A stretch of 64,000 nucleotides of DNA from Yoonia sp. G8-12 (GCF_038443675.1 NZ_CP151762.1:1178001-1242000), one strand, 5' to 3'; shown: positions 46,033-56,151, numbered from the stretch's first letter. The notes: generated from the letters alone by a model not told the origin. Program-made: numbers and translations.

Positions 46033-46611
46033 ATGAGCACCGATCAAATCATGCAACTGACCTATCTTGTCCTGCTGGGGGCCGCTATCGGCGGCTCTGC
46101 CATCGTGGCGGGACGCAGCAATATGGGCAAGATGGCGCAACAGGCCGCAATCTGGGCGCTGATTTTCGTGGGCGTCATCGGCGCTTACGGGTTGTGGGAG
46201 GACATCACAAACGATGTGAACCCCCGCCAAGCGATCCTGAGCGACGGTGCCATCGCCGTGCCACGCAGCAATGACGGGCACTATCATCTGACGCTTGATG
46301 TGAACGGCACCGCGGTTGATTTCGTCATCGACACGGGCGCCAGCCAAGTCGTGCTCTCCCAACGTGATGCTGCACGGATCGGGATTAACGCGGACGCGCT
46401 GAATTTTTCCGGTATGGCCAGCACCGCCAACGGCGTGGTGCGCACGGCCCCTGTTGTGCTAGATCAGGTCACATTGGGCGGCATCACCGACCGCAATGTG
46501 CCAGCCGTGGTCAACGGTGGCGCAATGGACAATTCGCTACTGGGGATGACCTATCTGGGCCTATATAACAGGATCGAGATTTCCAACGGAGAACTGGTGT
46601 TGAACCGATGA
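46033..46611 (+). CDS. Retropepsin-like aspartic protease (TIGR02281 type)
   Basis: A 192-residue membrane-anchored protein with two N-terminal helices (about 6-25 and 35-55) and a clan AA aspartic protease domain. The active-site motif is VIDTGASQVVLS, with a hydrophobic GMTYLG segment near the end. A single motif means it must dimerise to be active. The start at 46033 follows a weak ribosome site. Its stop overlaps the next small lipoprotein gene. Confidence 0.85.
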   Translation: MSTDQIMQLTYLVLLGAAIGGSAIVAGRSNMGKMAQQAAIWALIFVGVIGAYGLWEDITNDVNPRQAILSDGAIAVPRSNDGHYHLTLDVNGTAVDFVIDTGASQVVLSQRDAARIGINADALNFSGMASTANGVVRTAPVVLDQVTLGGITDRNVPAVVNGGAMDNSLLGMTYLGLYNRIEISNGELVLNR

Positions 46612-46703
46612 TCAGAGCACTTGCCCTTTTTCTATTATTGGCGGCCTGCGCGCCCGCGCCCACTGCGCTGCCCGAAGATTTCGATCCCACGTTTACGTTC
46701 TGA
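46608..46703 (+). CDS. 31-residue lipoprotein
   Basis: A tiny gene whose ATG overlaps the protease stop (ATGA). The product MIRALALFLLLAACAPAP is a complete lipoprotein signal with LAAC lipobox (Cys14), followed by only 17 residues ending FDPTFTF. It is too short for routine gene callers. Translational coupling and a perfect lipobox support it. Function unknown; it may sit beside the protease in the envelope. Confidence 0.65.
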   Translation: MIRALALFLLLAACAPAPTALPEDFDPTFTF

Positions 46704-46710
46704 CGCGTAA

Positions 46711-46727
46711 GGTGGGTTTCACCCACC
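46711..46727. repeat. Hairpin of the GTAGG family
   Basis: GGTGGGT and ACCCACC arms around TTC, flanked by GTAA and CTAC, between the small lipoprotein and the converging holC. Likely a bidirectional transcription-stop element. Confidence 0.55.
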
Positions 46728-47180
46728 CTACTTCTCGGCTTTCTTGGTCCAGCGTCCGGCCTCTTGCGCCCAATATTGCGCGGCACAGCCCGCATCGGTC
46801 AGGGATTTCCACTGGCCCCGCGCCACATCAAGTGCGGCACCGTCATGTCCGTCGAACAATATACAGGTCCGCTCAGCAGCAGTGACTTCTTCAGCACTCA
46901 CCGCTGCGCCGCCCACGCTCATCACGCAGGCAAAGCCGTCGCTGGGCACGTCACCCAGCAACACAGGCTGATCCCCGTCATGCGGCCCACCGGCCAGACC
47001 ATGGGGCATAAACCCGTCCTCGGGGCCTTGCCACAACACCTCGTCCAAGCGTTTCAACAGGGTCGCATCATTTCCGCGCACCAGCACCCGCCAGCCCGCA
47101 CCGCGCGCCTTGCCGATCAACATCGGCAAGGTCGCCTCAAGCGGGCTGTCAGTCAGGTGGTAGAAAAACGCAGCGCCCAT
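46728..47180 (-). CDS. holC: DNA polymerase III chi subunit
   Basis: A 150-residue HolC-like protein linking the clamp loader to single-strand binding protein. FFYHLTDSPLEATLPMLIGKARGAGWRVLVRG is the typical opening, with a later LFDGHDGAALDVARGQWKSL block. The start shares a base with the pepA stop, the usual pepA-holC pairing. Confidence 0.9.
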   Translation of the reverse strand: MGAAFFYHLTDSPLEATLPMLIGKARGAGWRVLVRGNDATLLKRLDEVLWQGPEDGFMPHGLAGGPHDGDQPVLLGDVPSDGFACVMSVGGAAVSAEEVTAAERTCILFDGHDGAALDVARGQWKSLTDAGCAAQYWAQEAGRWTKKAEK

Positions 47181-48649
47181 CAGCCCTTCTCGTAATTGTC
47201 AGCAATCAACCGGTTCAGCGCCATCACACCCCAGCCCGTGGCCCCAGCCGGTGCCAGCGCTGTTTCTTTCTTCACGCTGGCCGTACCCGCGATATCCAGA
47301 TGCGCCCAAGGCACGTCGGGTTTCACAAACCGCTGCAGGAATTGCGCGGCAATCACCGCACCGCCCATACGCCCGCCCACGTTCTTCATATCGGCAATGC
47401 GCGATTTCAGTTCTGCGTCATAGCCCGCACCCAAAGGCATCCGCCACACGCCTTCTCCCTCTGCCGCAGCGGCTTTCTGAAACGCCGCACTCAGATCGTC
47501 AGAGTTGGAGAACATCCCAGCATTTTCATGGCCCAATGCCACCAAAATCGCGCCCGTCAACGTGGCCAGATTGATCATGCCCACTGGCTTGAACCGCTCT
47601 TGCGCGTACCAGAGCACATCGGCCAGCACCAAACGCCCCTCGGCGTCGGTGTTGATGATCTCGATCGTGTCGCCCTTCATGGATTTGACCACATCACCGG
47701 GGCGGGTGGCATTGCCGGACGGCATGTTTTCCACCAACCCCACAAGGCCCACGACGTTGGCCTTGGCCTTGCGCAGCGCCAATGTGCGCATCACCCCCGC
47801 AACAACACCGGCACCGCCCATGTCCATGGTCATGTCTTCCATCCCGCCGGGCTGTTTGAGGCTGATGCCGCCGGTATCAAAGACCACGCCTTTGCCCACA
47901 AACGCAAAAGGCGCTTCCTTGCCGCCACCATTCCACGACATCACCACCACTTTGGTGGGGCTGTCGGACCCTTGGCCCACACTCAACAGCGTACGCATCC
48001 CCAGCTTGGCCAGATCATCCTCTTCAAGGATTTCCACCTCGAGCCCCAGTTCCTGCATCGCAGCCAGCCGTGCGGCAAAATCATCGGTGGTCAGCACATT
48101 GGCAGGTTCATTCGTCAGATCACGGGTGAAAAACACGCCTTCGGCGACAGCGGCCATCGGGGCTGCGGCCTTGGCCACTTCCTCGGGTTTCGACACCATG
48201 AATGTCACCGTGCCCGCCTTGTTGGCAGGGGCGGTTTTATGGGTTTCAAACGTATAACCGCGCAGCGCCAACCCCAGTGCAATTTCATCTGCCCGCGTGA
48301 TCGTACCGGCAATGACCAACAGATCATCGCCATTCTGGATCTTGGCCAATTGCGCGCCTGTTTTGCGCGCGTCTGCGCGGCTAGGTTTGCGGCCCAGTTT
48401 TGCGACCACGACCGCCACAGCCGCCATGCCCGCAGGATACCCAAGCGGGGCCACATCGCCCGTTGTCATCTTTTCAAAGGCTGCACTGTCGACAAACCGC
48501 GCCAGCGATTTGCGGGTCAGGGTGTTCACCTTGCGCGCGCCCGCATCCAGCTTGCCGTCTTCATCGACAAAAACAACGACCTTTCCCACCGCATCGCCAA
48601 CAGCATTCAGATCTACGTCTTTGAATTGGATTTCGGCAGGTGTGGTCAT
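47180..48649 (-). CDS. pepA: Leucyl aminopeptidase PepA
   Basis: A 489-residue M17 metallo-aminopeptidase of the cytosol. The dinuclear-metal and catalytic motif NTDAEGRLVLAD is intact, as are VGKGVVFDTGG and the C-terminal WAHLDIAGTA. I start at 48649 (MTTPAEIQF); the frame reaching to 48790 overlaps the divergent lptF start. It heads the pepA-holC pair. Confidence 0.95.
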   Translation of the reverse strand: MTTPAEIQFKDVDLNAVGDAVGKVVVFVDEDGKLDAGARKVNTLTRKSLARFVDSAAFEKMTTGDVAPLGYPAGMAAVAVVVAKLGRKPSRADARKTGAQLAKIQNGDDLLVIAGTITRADEIALGLALRGYTFETHKTAPANKAGTVTFMVSKPEEVAKAAAPMAAVAEGVFFTRDLTNEPANVLTTDDFAARLAAMQELGLEVEILEEDDLAKLGMRTLLSVGQGSDSPTKVVVMSWNGGGKEAPFAFVGKGVVFDTGGISLKQPGGMEDMTMDMGGAGVVAGVMRTLALRKAKANVVGLVGLVENMPSGNATRPGDVVKSMKGDTIEIINTDAEGRLVLADVLWYAQERFKPVGMINLATLTGAILVALGHENAGMFSNSDDLSAAFQKAAAAEGEGVWRMPLGAGYDAELKSRIADMKNVGGRMGGAVIAAQFLQRFVKPDVPWAHLDIAGTASVKKETALAPAGATGWGVMALNRLIADNYEKG

Positions 48650-48789
48650 GGTGTCTCCGATCTGTGTGAATGGTTTTGCGGCAATAGGTAGCCCGCGACC
48701 AGCCCTTTGACCAGATAGCTGTTCAATCCGCCGTCCCGTTAGGCTAGTTTGACGACGAGACAGCGACAGGCATCGAAAAGGACATAACA

Positions 48790-49920
48790 TTGGGGCGATT
48801 CGACAGATATGTGTTGTCGCAACTCATGGTGCTGTTTGGCTTTTTCAGCCTCGTGCTGGTGTTGATCTATTGGATCAACCGGGCGGTTTCGCTGTTTGAC
48901 CAATTGATCGCCGACGGACAATCAGCGGCAGTTTTCCTTGAGTTCACTGCGCTTTCATTGCCCTCGGTAATGCGATTGGCCCTGCCCTTGGCGGCCTTTG
49001 CGGCAGCCGTCTATGTGACCAACCGCATGTCAACCGAATCCGAGCTGACCGTGGTGCAGGCCACCGGATACTCGCCCGTGCGCCTTGCGCGGCCGGTTTT
49101 GTATTTCGGGCTGATCGTGGCGCTGATGATGTCGATCCTTTTGCATTTCCTGATCCCTCTCAGCACAGCGCGTCTGGCCGAACGCGAGGTCGAGATCTCG
49201 CAGAATATCTCTTCGCGGTTTCTGACCGAGGGGCGCTTTTTGGAACCGGTCAACGGGGTCACGTTCTATATCCGTGAAATCACGCCATCTGGCGAGTTGC
49301 GCGATGTGTTTTTATCAGACAATCGCAACCCCGATGAACAGGTGACATATACCGCGGCCAAGGCCTTTCTGGTCAGGGAAGGCGCCACCACCCAGTTGGT
49401 CATGATCGACGGCATGGTCCAGACGCTTTTGACGCAGGATCAACGCCTGTTCAGGACGTCATTCGACGACTTTGCCTTTAGTGTCAGCAATCTGATGACC
49501 GAACCCAGAACACGGGGCCGGCGTGAAAACGTTGTGCCCACGTGGGAATTGCTCAATCCGACGCAAGCCCTGCAGGATGAAACCAGACGCACCGCCGCAT
49601 ATTTGCTGGCAAGCGCAAATGACCGGTTCAGCCAGTCCATTCTGGGCGCTGTGGCCGCGCTCTTGGGGTATGCGGCGCTGATGGTCGGCAGCTATAGCCG
49701 TTTTGGGGTCTGGAAACAGATCATTGGTGCCATTTTCCTGATCATCGTGGTCAAGGCCGTTGAAACGGCAGGTCTGCGCGTCGCGCGCAGTGACACTCAG
49801 CTTTGGTTTGTCGCCTATCTTCAATGCGTCGTGGGTTTTGTGATGGTCTGGTGTCTGCTCTACTGGGCAGGTCATCCGTATCTGTTCAAGCGCCGGATCC
49901 CGGAGGCCCCTACGCCATGA
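48790..49920 (+). CDS. lptF: LPS export permease LptF
   Basis: A 376-residue inner-membrane protein of the YjgP/YjgQ family: six helices with a central periplasmic beta-jellyroll (about 125-270). With LptG and LptB it extracts lipopolysaccharide from the inner membrane. It starts at a TTG, supported by AAGGAC just upstream and the GRFDRYVLSQ opening. Overlaps lptG by four bases. Confidence 0.93.
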   Translation: MGRFDRYVLSQLMVLFGFFSLVLVLIYWINRAVSLFDQLIADGQSAAVFLEFTALSLPSVMRLALPLAAFAAAVYVTNRMSTESELTVVQATGYSPVRLARPVLYFGLIVALMMSILLHFLIPLSTARLAEREVEISQNISSRFLTEGRFLEPVNGVTFYIREITPSGELRDVFLSDNRNPDEQVTYTAAKAFLVREGATTQLVMIDGMVQTLLTQDQRLFRTSFDDFAFSVSNLMTEPRTRGRRENVVPTWELLNPTQALQDETRRTAAYLLASANDRFSQSILGAVAALLGYAALMVGSYSRFGVWKQIIGAIFLIIVVKAVETAGLRVARSDTQLWFVAYLQCVVGFVMVWCLLYWAGHPYLFKRRIPEAPTP

Positions 49921-51011
49921 CCCTGCATTTTTACTTTGCACGCCGCTTCTTGTTCACACTGCTCGGTGTGGGTGCTGTCTTTTTCATGATCATGCTCTTT
50001 ACAGAGCTGCTCGAACAATTGCGCCGTTTTGCCAGCGCGGACGCGACATTCACCGATCTGCTGATCCTCAGCCTGCTGAACATCCCCCAAGCGATTTATG
50101 GCATTATGCCATTGATCATGATCCTTGCCACCATTGCGCTTTTCCTTAGCCTTGCGCGATCCTCTGAAATGGTCGTGACACGCGCCGCCGGACGCTCGGC
50201 GCTGAAAGCCCTGCGCGCGCCTTTGGCGGTGGCGATGATGGTCGGTGTGCTGGCGGTGGCAATCCTGAACCCGATCGTGGCGGGCACCTCGAAAGAGTAT
50301 GAGGCCCGCAGTGATGCATTGCGCGGCACAAGCTCTGTTCTGTCTATCGGTTCTTCGGGTTTGTGGTTGCGTCAGGGTGACGAGACAGGACAAACCGTGA
50401 TCCGCGCCCAAAGCGCCAATCTGGACGGGACCCTTCTGAGCGATGTGACATTCCTGACTTTTGCCCCTGATGGCACCCCGAACCAACGGATCAATGCGCA
50501 AACAGCAGAGCTGGTGGCGGGTGCATGGATTTTGCGCGACGCCAAGTCATGGGCCCTGGCCGAACAGACAACACCCGAAGCGACTGCGCGGCTTCAATCC
50601 GAACTTCGGTTGCCATCAACGCTGACCCCCGATCAGATCCGAGACAGCTTTGGCACCCCCTCTTCAATCCCGATCTGGGAATTGCCCACGTTCATTGAGC
50701 GTCTGCAAACCGCCGGTTTTTCCGCACAGCGCCATCTGGTGTGGTTTCACAAAGAACTGGCCCAACCGCTCTTTCTTGTCTCAATGGTTCTGATCGGGGC
50801 CAGCTTTACGCTGCGCCATCAACGTGGGGGGCGGACTGGCCTTATGGTGATGTTTGCGATCCTGCTGGCCTTCGTGATCTATTTCATCCGCAACTTTGCG
50901 CAGGTGCTTGGCGAAAACGGGCAATTACCGGTTCTGTTGGCCGCATGGGCACCACCCTTTGTGGCGATCGGGATTTCGATGGGTTTCCTTTTGCACAATG
51001 AGGACGGCTGA
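49917..51011 (+). CDS. lptG: LPS export permease LptG
   Basis: A 364-residue partner of LptF with the same six-helix and jellyroll plan (LHFYFARRFLFTLLGVGAVFF start). The ATG at 49917 overlaps the lptF stop, and its own stop shares a base with the lptD start, so the three are translationally coupled. Confidence 0.93.
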   Translation: MTLHFYFARRFLFTLLGVGAVFFMIMLFTELLEQLRRFASADATFTDLLILSLLNIPQAIYGIMPLIMILATIALFLSLARSSEMVVTRAAGRSALKALRAPLAVAMMVGVLAVAILNPIVAGTSKEYEARSDALRGTSSVLSIGSSGLWLRQGDETGQTVIRAQSANLDGTLLSDVTFLTFAPDGTPNQRINAQTAELVAGAWILRDAKSWALAEQTTPEATARLQSELRLPSTLTPDQIRDSFGTPSSIPIWELPTFIERLQTAGFSAQRHLVWFHKELAQPLFLVSMVLIGASFTLRHQRGGRTGLMVMFAILLAFVIYFIRNFAQVLGENGQLPVLLAAWAPPFVAIGISMGFLLHNEDG

Positions 51012-53110
51012 TGCGCGTTCTTGTGTTCTTGCTGCTGCTTTGCATGCCGCTTGCGCTTAATGCGCAAGGGGCGGCAACGCTGGTGGCCGATACGGTCGAA
51101 CTGAATGCCGACGAACAGCTGGTTGCTACAGGCAATGTCGAGGTGCTCTTTGATGGCAGCCGCCTGACCGCCAGCCAGATTATTTTTGATCGCCCCAGCG
51201 ACACACTGCAAATTATCGGACCCATCGTCATTCAAGCCGCGGATGGCACCATCTTTACTGCCGATCGTGCAACACTTGATCCGCGGCTCGAGAACGGCAT
51301 TCTGCAAGGCGCGCGCATCGTGCTGGAACAGCAACTTCAAGTCGCATCAAACCAGATTGATCGGCGCGAAGGGCGGTATTCGCAGCTTTACAAGACCACA
51401 GCCACCTCTTGCCGGGTTTGTGGAACGCAGGCACCTTTGTGGGAAATTCGCGCCGAACAGGTGATCCACGACACCCAAGAAAAGCAACTTTATTTCAGCA
51501 ATGCCACATTGCGGGTGCGCGGTGTGCCGGTGCTTTGGTTGCCGCGCATGCGCCTGCCCGACCCGTCGCTTGATCGTTCATCCGGCCTGCTGATCCCAAC
51601 GCAAAGCAACACCACCCAACTGGGGTTCGGGATCAAGCTGCCATATTTCTTCACGCTCGGGGACCACCGGGATCTGACGGTCACGCCCTATGTCTCGCAA
51701 GAGACAACCACGATTGAACTGCGCTACCGGCAGGCCTTTGCCAACGGCGATCTGACGGTGGAAGCAGCGGTCAGTGACGACACATTGCTGCCCGAGGCCC
51801 GCTCGTACCTCTTTGCGGAAGGCCGTTTTGATCTGGCAAACGCCTATCAACTGATCTTTGATATCGAAACCGTCAGCGATCCGGCCTATCTTGTGGACTA
51901 CGGGTATTCCGACAAGGACCGGCTTGATAGTTCCGTGCAATTGCTGCGCGTGACGGATCGCGCGCTTTTGAACGCACGGCTGACAAATTACGAATCACTG
52001 CGCGATGACGAAGCTGATGCCTCGCTGCCGCCGATCATCGCCGATCTAAGCTATGAATCCAGCTATGACCCGGCCTTTGGCGGGCTCTTGCGCTATGGGG
52101 CCAGTTTCGATGTCGCCTATCGCTATAGCACCGTCGATGGCGATGCCGGACGCGATGTAAGCCGCATTGGCGCCAATGGCGCGTGGTCGGACAGCTGGAT
52201 CCTGCCCTATGGTGTCGTGGCCGATGTGCAGACCGCGTTACGGACGGATATTTACATGATCAATGATGACGTGGCTTTCGCCGAAGACGATCTGCGCGTC
52301 ACCCCCAGCATGGGCGGCACCCTGCGCTGGCCCTTGGGGCGCGTCAGCACGACAGGGGCGACGCACCTTCTGGAACCCACAGTTAGCTTCAGCTGGGCCG
52401 ATGCCTATGGCGGCACCCCGCCCAACGAAGACAGTCTGCGCACTGAGCTGGATCGGGCCAATCTTTTTGCCATTTCACGCTACGCTGGCGAAGACCGGAT
52501 CGAAACAGGTGTGCAGGCCGCCGCTGGGGTGACATGGACACGACTGGGTGCGGGCGGTTTCAACTCGACCTTGACCTTCGGGCGGGTGTTTCGCCAAGAA
52601 GAGCAGGAAGGTTTTACCAATACATCCGGCCTGAACGGGAAAAACTCCGACTTTCTGATTGCAGGCCAACTCATCGCCCCCAGTGGTTTCCTGTTTGATA
52701 CCCGCAGCCTTTGGAATGGCGTGGAGGATCCTACGGTCGTCGACAGCCGGATCGCGTGGCGCAACGACCGCGTCACGCTTGGTGCAAACTATGTCTGGCT
52801 GGGTCCGGACGCCGAGGAAGACCGCTTTGAAACCATCTCGGAATGGACGGTTGATGCGGGCTTTGTCATCAACGACGCCTGGAACCTTGATGTGAATGCG
52901 CGCTATGATCTGGCCGAAGACCGGCCGGTGCGCACAGGGGCAACCCTGCAATGGAGAAACGAATGTGTGACCGTCGACGTTTCGGCCTCGCGCCGCTTTG
53001 CGTCTTCCAGTACGGTTGAACCGACAACAACTTTCGGGATAAGCGGCTCTATCGGCAGCTTTTCCACTGGGCGCGCGACGGGCGGGCTTGCGACGGGATG
53101 CGGAAATTGA
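51011..53110 (+). CDS. lptD: LPS assembly outer-membrane protein LptD
   Basis: A 699-residue outer-membrane protein inserting LPS into the outer leaflet. Signal peptide of about 20 residues ending LALNAQG, an OstA/LptA-like domain (about 25-130, with GNVEVLFDGSRLTASQI) and a C-terminal beta-barrel. Cysteines in SCRVCGTQ and the late NECVTVDVSASRRF match positions that form disulfides in the family. Confidence 0.92.
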   Translation: MRVLVFLLLLCMPLALNAQGAATLVADTVELNADEQLVATGNVEVLFDGSRLTASQIIFDRPSDTLQIIGPIVIQAADGTIFTADRATLDPRLENGILQGARIVLEQQLQVASNQIDRREGRYSQLYKTTATSCRVCGTQAPLWEIRAEQVIHDTQEKQLYFSNATLRVRGVPVLWLPRMRLPDPSLDRSSGLLIPTQSNTTQLGFGIKLPYFFTLGDHRDLTVTPYVSQETTTIELRYRQAFANGDLTVEAAVSDDTLLPEARSYLFAEGRFDLANAYQLIFDIETVSDPAYLVDYGYSDKDRLDSSVQLLRVTDRALLNARLTNYESLRDDEADASLPPIIADLSYESSYDPAFGGLLRYGASFDVAYRYSTVDGDAGRDVSRIGANGAWSDSWILPYGVVADVQTALRTDIYMINDDVAFAEDDLRVTPSMGGTLRWPLGRVSTTGATHLLEPTVSFSWADAYGGTPPNEDSLRTELDRANLFAISRYAGEDRIETGVQAAAGVTWTRLGAGGFNSTLTFGRVFRQEEQEGFTNTSGLNGKNSDFLIAGQLIAPSGFLFDTRSLWNGVEDPTVVDSRIAWRNDRVTLGANYVWLGPDAEEDRFETISEWTVDAGFVINDAWNLDVNARYDLAEDRPVRTGATLQWRNECVTVDVSASRRFASSSTVEPTTTFGISGSIGSFSTGRATGGLATGCGN

Positions 53111-54351
53111 AACGAATGACGAGTTTTGAGATGCTAAAAAGTCGGGTAATGGCAGCGGTCGCTGCAGTGTTCATAGGCACATGTGCGGGGCCAGGCGCCA
53201 TCGCACAAGGCCAGCTGACACCTGTGATCACGGTCAATGACGGCGTTATCACACAATACGAACTGTCACAGCGGACCCGCCTGCTTGAACTTTTCCGCAC
53301 GCCGGGTGATCTGAACGAAATCGCACGAACAGCACTGATCGAAGACCGCCTGAAGCAGCAGGAAATGGCTCGTTTCGGTGTCAGCATCCCTCCAGAGACG
53401 CTGCAACGCGAATTGGAAGCCTTTGCCGAACGCGCAAACATGACGTTGCCGCAATTCACACAAGTGCTTGCGCAAGACGGCGTTGATATCAGCACACTGA
53501 GTGATTTCGTCGAGATCGGCGTGCTTTGGCGCGATTTTGTGCGCGCCCGCTTTGGCCGTCAGATCACCATCACAGATAGCGATGTGGAACGCGCCATCGC
53601 ACAGCGCGGCAATGCCCGCTCACAACTCGAAGTGCTGCTGTCCGAGATTATCATCGCCGCACCGCCAGACCGCGCCGCGCGGGCACGTGAGGCCGCCGAA
53701 CAGATTGCGCAAATGCGCTCTTTTGCCGAGTTTGAAGCCGCCGCGCGGCAGGTGTCGGCCTTGCCCTCACGCGACGATGGCGGGCGTCTGGGATGGCTGC
53801 CGATCGACAACTATCCGCCCCAGATCCGCAGTGTGATCCTTGCGCTTGAGCCCGGTGAAGTGACCGAACCGCTCGAGATCCCCAACGGGATCGCGCTGTT
53901 TCAATTACGCGGCAAACGCGAGGCCCTGCGCCCTGCACAGGCGCCTGCCAGCCTTGAATATGCCGCCTACTACATTCCGGGCGGCCAATCCGAGGCGGGC
54001 CTGCGCCAAGCGGCCACCATCCGCGACCGCGTCGATACCTGCGACGATCTTTACGGTGTGGCGCGCAACCAGCCCGCCGAAGTGCTGGAACGTTTGACAC
54101 AAAGCCCGTCCGAGATTTCCAACGAGGTGGCTTTGGAACTGGCCCGCCTTGATCCAGGCGAAGTGTCTTACAACCTGACGCGCGACAATGGCGAAACGCT
54201 TGTGTTCCTGATGCTCTGCGCGCGCAACGCCGCCGGTGTAGAAGACCTTGATCCCGCAGCCGTGCGCCAGCAAATCCTCGGCCAGCGCCTGACAGCACTT
54301 GCCGATGCCCTGTTGGAAGACCTGCGGGCCTCTGCCGTTATCCGCCCCTGA
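53098..54351 (+). CDS. surA: Periplasmic chaperone / PPIase SurA
   Basis: A 417-residue periplasmic protein. A signal peptide ends near GAIAQG (about residue 37 from the 53098 start; ATGs at 53116 and 53131 are alternatives). A SurA N-terminal helical domain (VNDGVITQYELSQRTRLLEL) follows, then one PPIC-type rotamase domain (about 180-275, RDDGGRLGWLPIDNYP). It escorts outer-membrane proteins such as LptD, whose gene it follows with a 13-base overlap. Confidence 0.9.
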   Translation: MRKLKRMTSFEMLKSRVMAAVAAVFIGTCAGPGAIAQGQLTPVITVNDGVITQYELSQRTRLLELFRTPGDLNEIARTALIEDRLKQQEMARFGVSIPPETLQRELEAFAERANMTLPQFTQVLAQDGVDISTLSDFVEIGVLWRDFVRARFGRQITITDSDVERAIAQRGNARSQLEVLLSEIIIAAPPDRAARAREAAEQIAQMRSFAEFEAAARQVSALPSRDDGGRLGWLPIDNYPPQIRSVILALEPGEVTEPLEIPNGIALFQLRGKREALRPAQAPASLEYAAYYIPGGQSEAGLRQAATIRDRVDTCDDLYGVARNQPAEVLERLTQSPSEISNEVALELARLDPGEVSYNLTRDNGETLVFLMLCARNAAGVEDLDPAAVRQQILGQRLTALADALLEDLRASAVIRP

Positions 54352-55307
54352 TGCAGCCCATCGCCATCAGTTGCGGCGAACCGGCGGGGATCGGGCCAGA
54401 GATTGCGGTTGCCGCGTGGCAGGCGCTCAAGACCGAAGTGCCGCTGTTGTGGATCGGTGATCCCACCCATCTGCCTGCGGGCACAGACGTGCATTGCGCG
54501 ACCGATCCTGCCGATATTCACCCCTTCAAGATGACAGTGCTCGCACGCGATTTCGGCAGCCCTGCGATACCCGGACAGCCCGATCCGCGCCACGCCAGCG
54601 GTGTCATCGCCGCCATCGCCGATGGGGTGGCACTTGTGCAATCGGGTGCCGCGCGCGCGCTTTGCACCGCCCCCATCCATAAGGCGGCGCTGATAGATGG
54701 CGCCGATTTTGCCTATCCGGGCCATACCGAATACCTCGCGGCCCTCGCTGGCACCAAACAGGTGGTGATGATGCTGGCCTGCGACGCGCTGCGTGTCGTA
54801 CCCACCACCATCCATATCCCGCTTTCACAGGTGCCTAGGGCGCTTACCGCCAGCCTTTTGACAGATACCCTGCTTGTTACCCATGCCGCCCTGCGCCGCG
54901 ATTTCGGCGTCGCCAAGCCGCGCATCGCTGTGGCGGGGCTGAACCCGCATGCGGGCGAAGACGGCAAGATCGGCCATGAAGAGCAAGAGATGATCATCCC
55001 CGTCCTGAACGCGCTCCGCACCCAAGGCATGGATATCAGCGGTCCGATGTCTGCCGACACGATGTTCCACGTAGGCGCGCGCGCGCAGTATGATGTGGCC
55101 GTCTGCATGTACCATGATCAGGCGCTGATCCCGATCAAGACGCTGGATTTCTCAGGCGGTGTCAATGTGACCTTGGGCCTGCCGTTTATCCGCACATCGC
55201 CGGATCATGGCACGGCTTTTGATATCGCAGGCAAAGGCGTGGCCGATGCCACATCCATGATTGCCGCCATTCGCATGGCCGCAACAATGGCTGACGCCCG
55301 TGATTGA
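54351..55307 (+). CDS. pdxA: 4-hydroxythreonine-4-phosphate dehydrogenase
   Basis: A 318-residue NAD-dependent enzyme of vitamin B6 synthesis. ISCGEPAGIGPEI is the typical N-terminus, with metal-binding histidines in YPGHTEYL, the VCMYHDQALIPIKTL block and RTSPDHGTAFDIAGKG at the end. Start shares a base with the surA stop; surA-pdxA-rsmA is a common order. Confidence 0.95.
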   Translation: MQPIAISCGEPAGIGPEIAVAAWQALKTEVPLLWIGDPTHLPAGTDVHCATDPADIHPFKMTVLARDFGSPAIPGQPDPRHASGVIAAIADGVALVQSGAARALCTAPIHKAALIDGADFAYPGHTEYLAALAGTKQVVMMLACDALRVVPTTIHIPLSQVPRALTASLLTDTLLVTHAALRRDFGVAKPRIAVAGLNPHAGEDGKIGHEEQEMIIPVLNALRTQGMDISGPMSADTMFHVGARAQYDVAVCMYHDQALIPIKTLDFSGGVNVTLGLPFIRTSPDHGTAFDIAGKGVADATSMIAAIRMAATMADARD

Positions 55308-56139
55308 TCACCTGCCCCCCTTGCGCGACGTCATCGCCACGCATGAATTGGCGGCGAAAAAATCGCTGGGCCAGAACTTTCTGCTCGACCTCAACCTGAC
55401 CGCCAAAATCGCGCGGTTGGCGGGCGATCTGACAGGCGCCGACGTGCTTGAAATCGGCCCCGGTCCGGGCGGGCTCACTCGGGGTCTTTTGGCCGAGGGC
55501 GCGCGCCGTGTGCTGGCAATTGAAAAAGACCCCCGCTGCATGCCCGCATTGGCCGAAATCGCTGTCGCCTATCCCGGGCGTCTGGAAACGATCAACGGTG
55601 ATGCCCTGACGGTCAATCCGCTGGGACACCTGACCCAACCCATCAAGATCGCAGCCAACCTGCCCTATAACGTCGGCACCGAGCTTTTGGTGCGCTGGCT
55701 GACCCCACCCGAATGGCCACCCTTCTGGGACAGCCTGACGCTGATGTTCCAACGCGAAGTGGCACAACGCATCGTCGCAGAACCCGGCAGCAAGGCTTAC
55801 GGCAGGCTGGCGTTGCTGGCACAGTGGCGCACGGATGCCAAAATCGTGCTGGAACTGCCGCCCGAGGCGTTCAGCCCGCCCCCCAAAGTCAACTCGGCCG
55901 TGGTGCATCTCACCGCCCTGCCCGCACCGCGCTATCCCGCGGATCCCGGCACGCTGAACAAAGTGGTTGCAGCTGCGTTCAACCAACGGCGCAAGATGCT
56001 GCGCTCTGCGCTCAAATCCGTCAGCCCCGATATCGAGGACCACCTGACTGCTGTGGGGATCAAACCCACCGAACGGGCCGAACAGGTGGGTCTTGAGGCA
56101 TTTTGCGCCCTTGCGCGTTCATTGCACGCCGCAGGTTAG
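55300..56139 (+). CDS. rsmA: 16S rRNA dimethyladenosine transferase
   Basis: A 279-residue KsgA/RsmA methyltransferase that dimethylates two adjacent adenosines of 16S rRNA. KKSLGQNFLLDLN, EIGPGPGGLT for AdoMet binding and NLPYNVGTELL (the NLPY catalytic motif) are all present. I use the GTG at 55300, overlapping pdxA by eight bases, because VIDHLPPLRDVIATHE is the usual opening in relatives. Confidence 0.93.
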   Translation: MIDHLPPLRDVIATHELAAKKSLGQNFLLDLNLTAKIARLAGDLTGADVLEIGPGPGGLTRGLLAEGARRVLAIEKDPRCMPALAEIAVAYPGRLETINGDALTVNPLGHLTQPIKIAANLPYNVGTELLVRWLTPPEWPPFWDSLTLMFQREVAQRIVAEPGSKAYGRLALLAQWRTDAKIVLELPPEAFSPPPKVNSAVVHLTALPAPRYPADPGTLNKVVAAAFNQRRKMLRSALKSVSPDIEDHLTAVGIKPTERAEQVGLEAFCALARSLHAAG

Positions 56140-56151
56140 CGCACACCACGC

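Noticed and set aside
47300..48691. 463-residue plus-strand frame opposite pepA
   Set aside because: PepA on the minus strand has all catalytic motifs; this long frame is an antisense shadow favoured by GC-rich codon bias.
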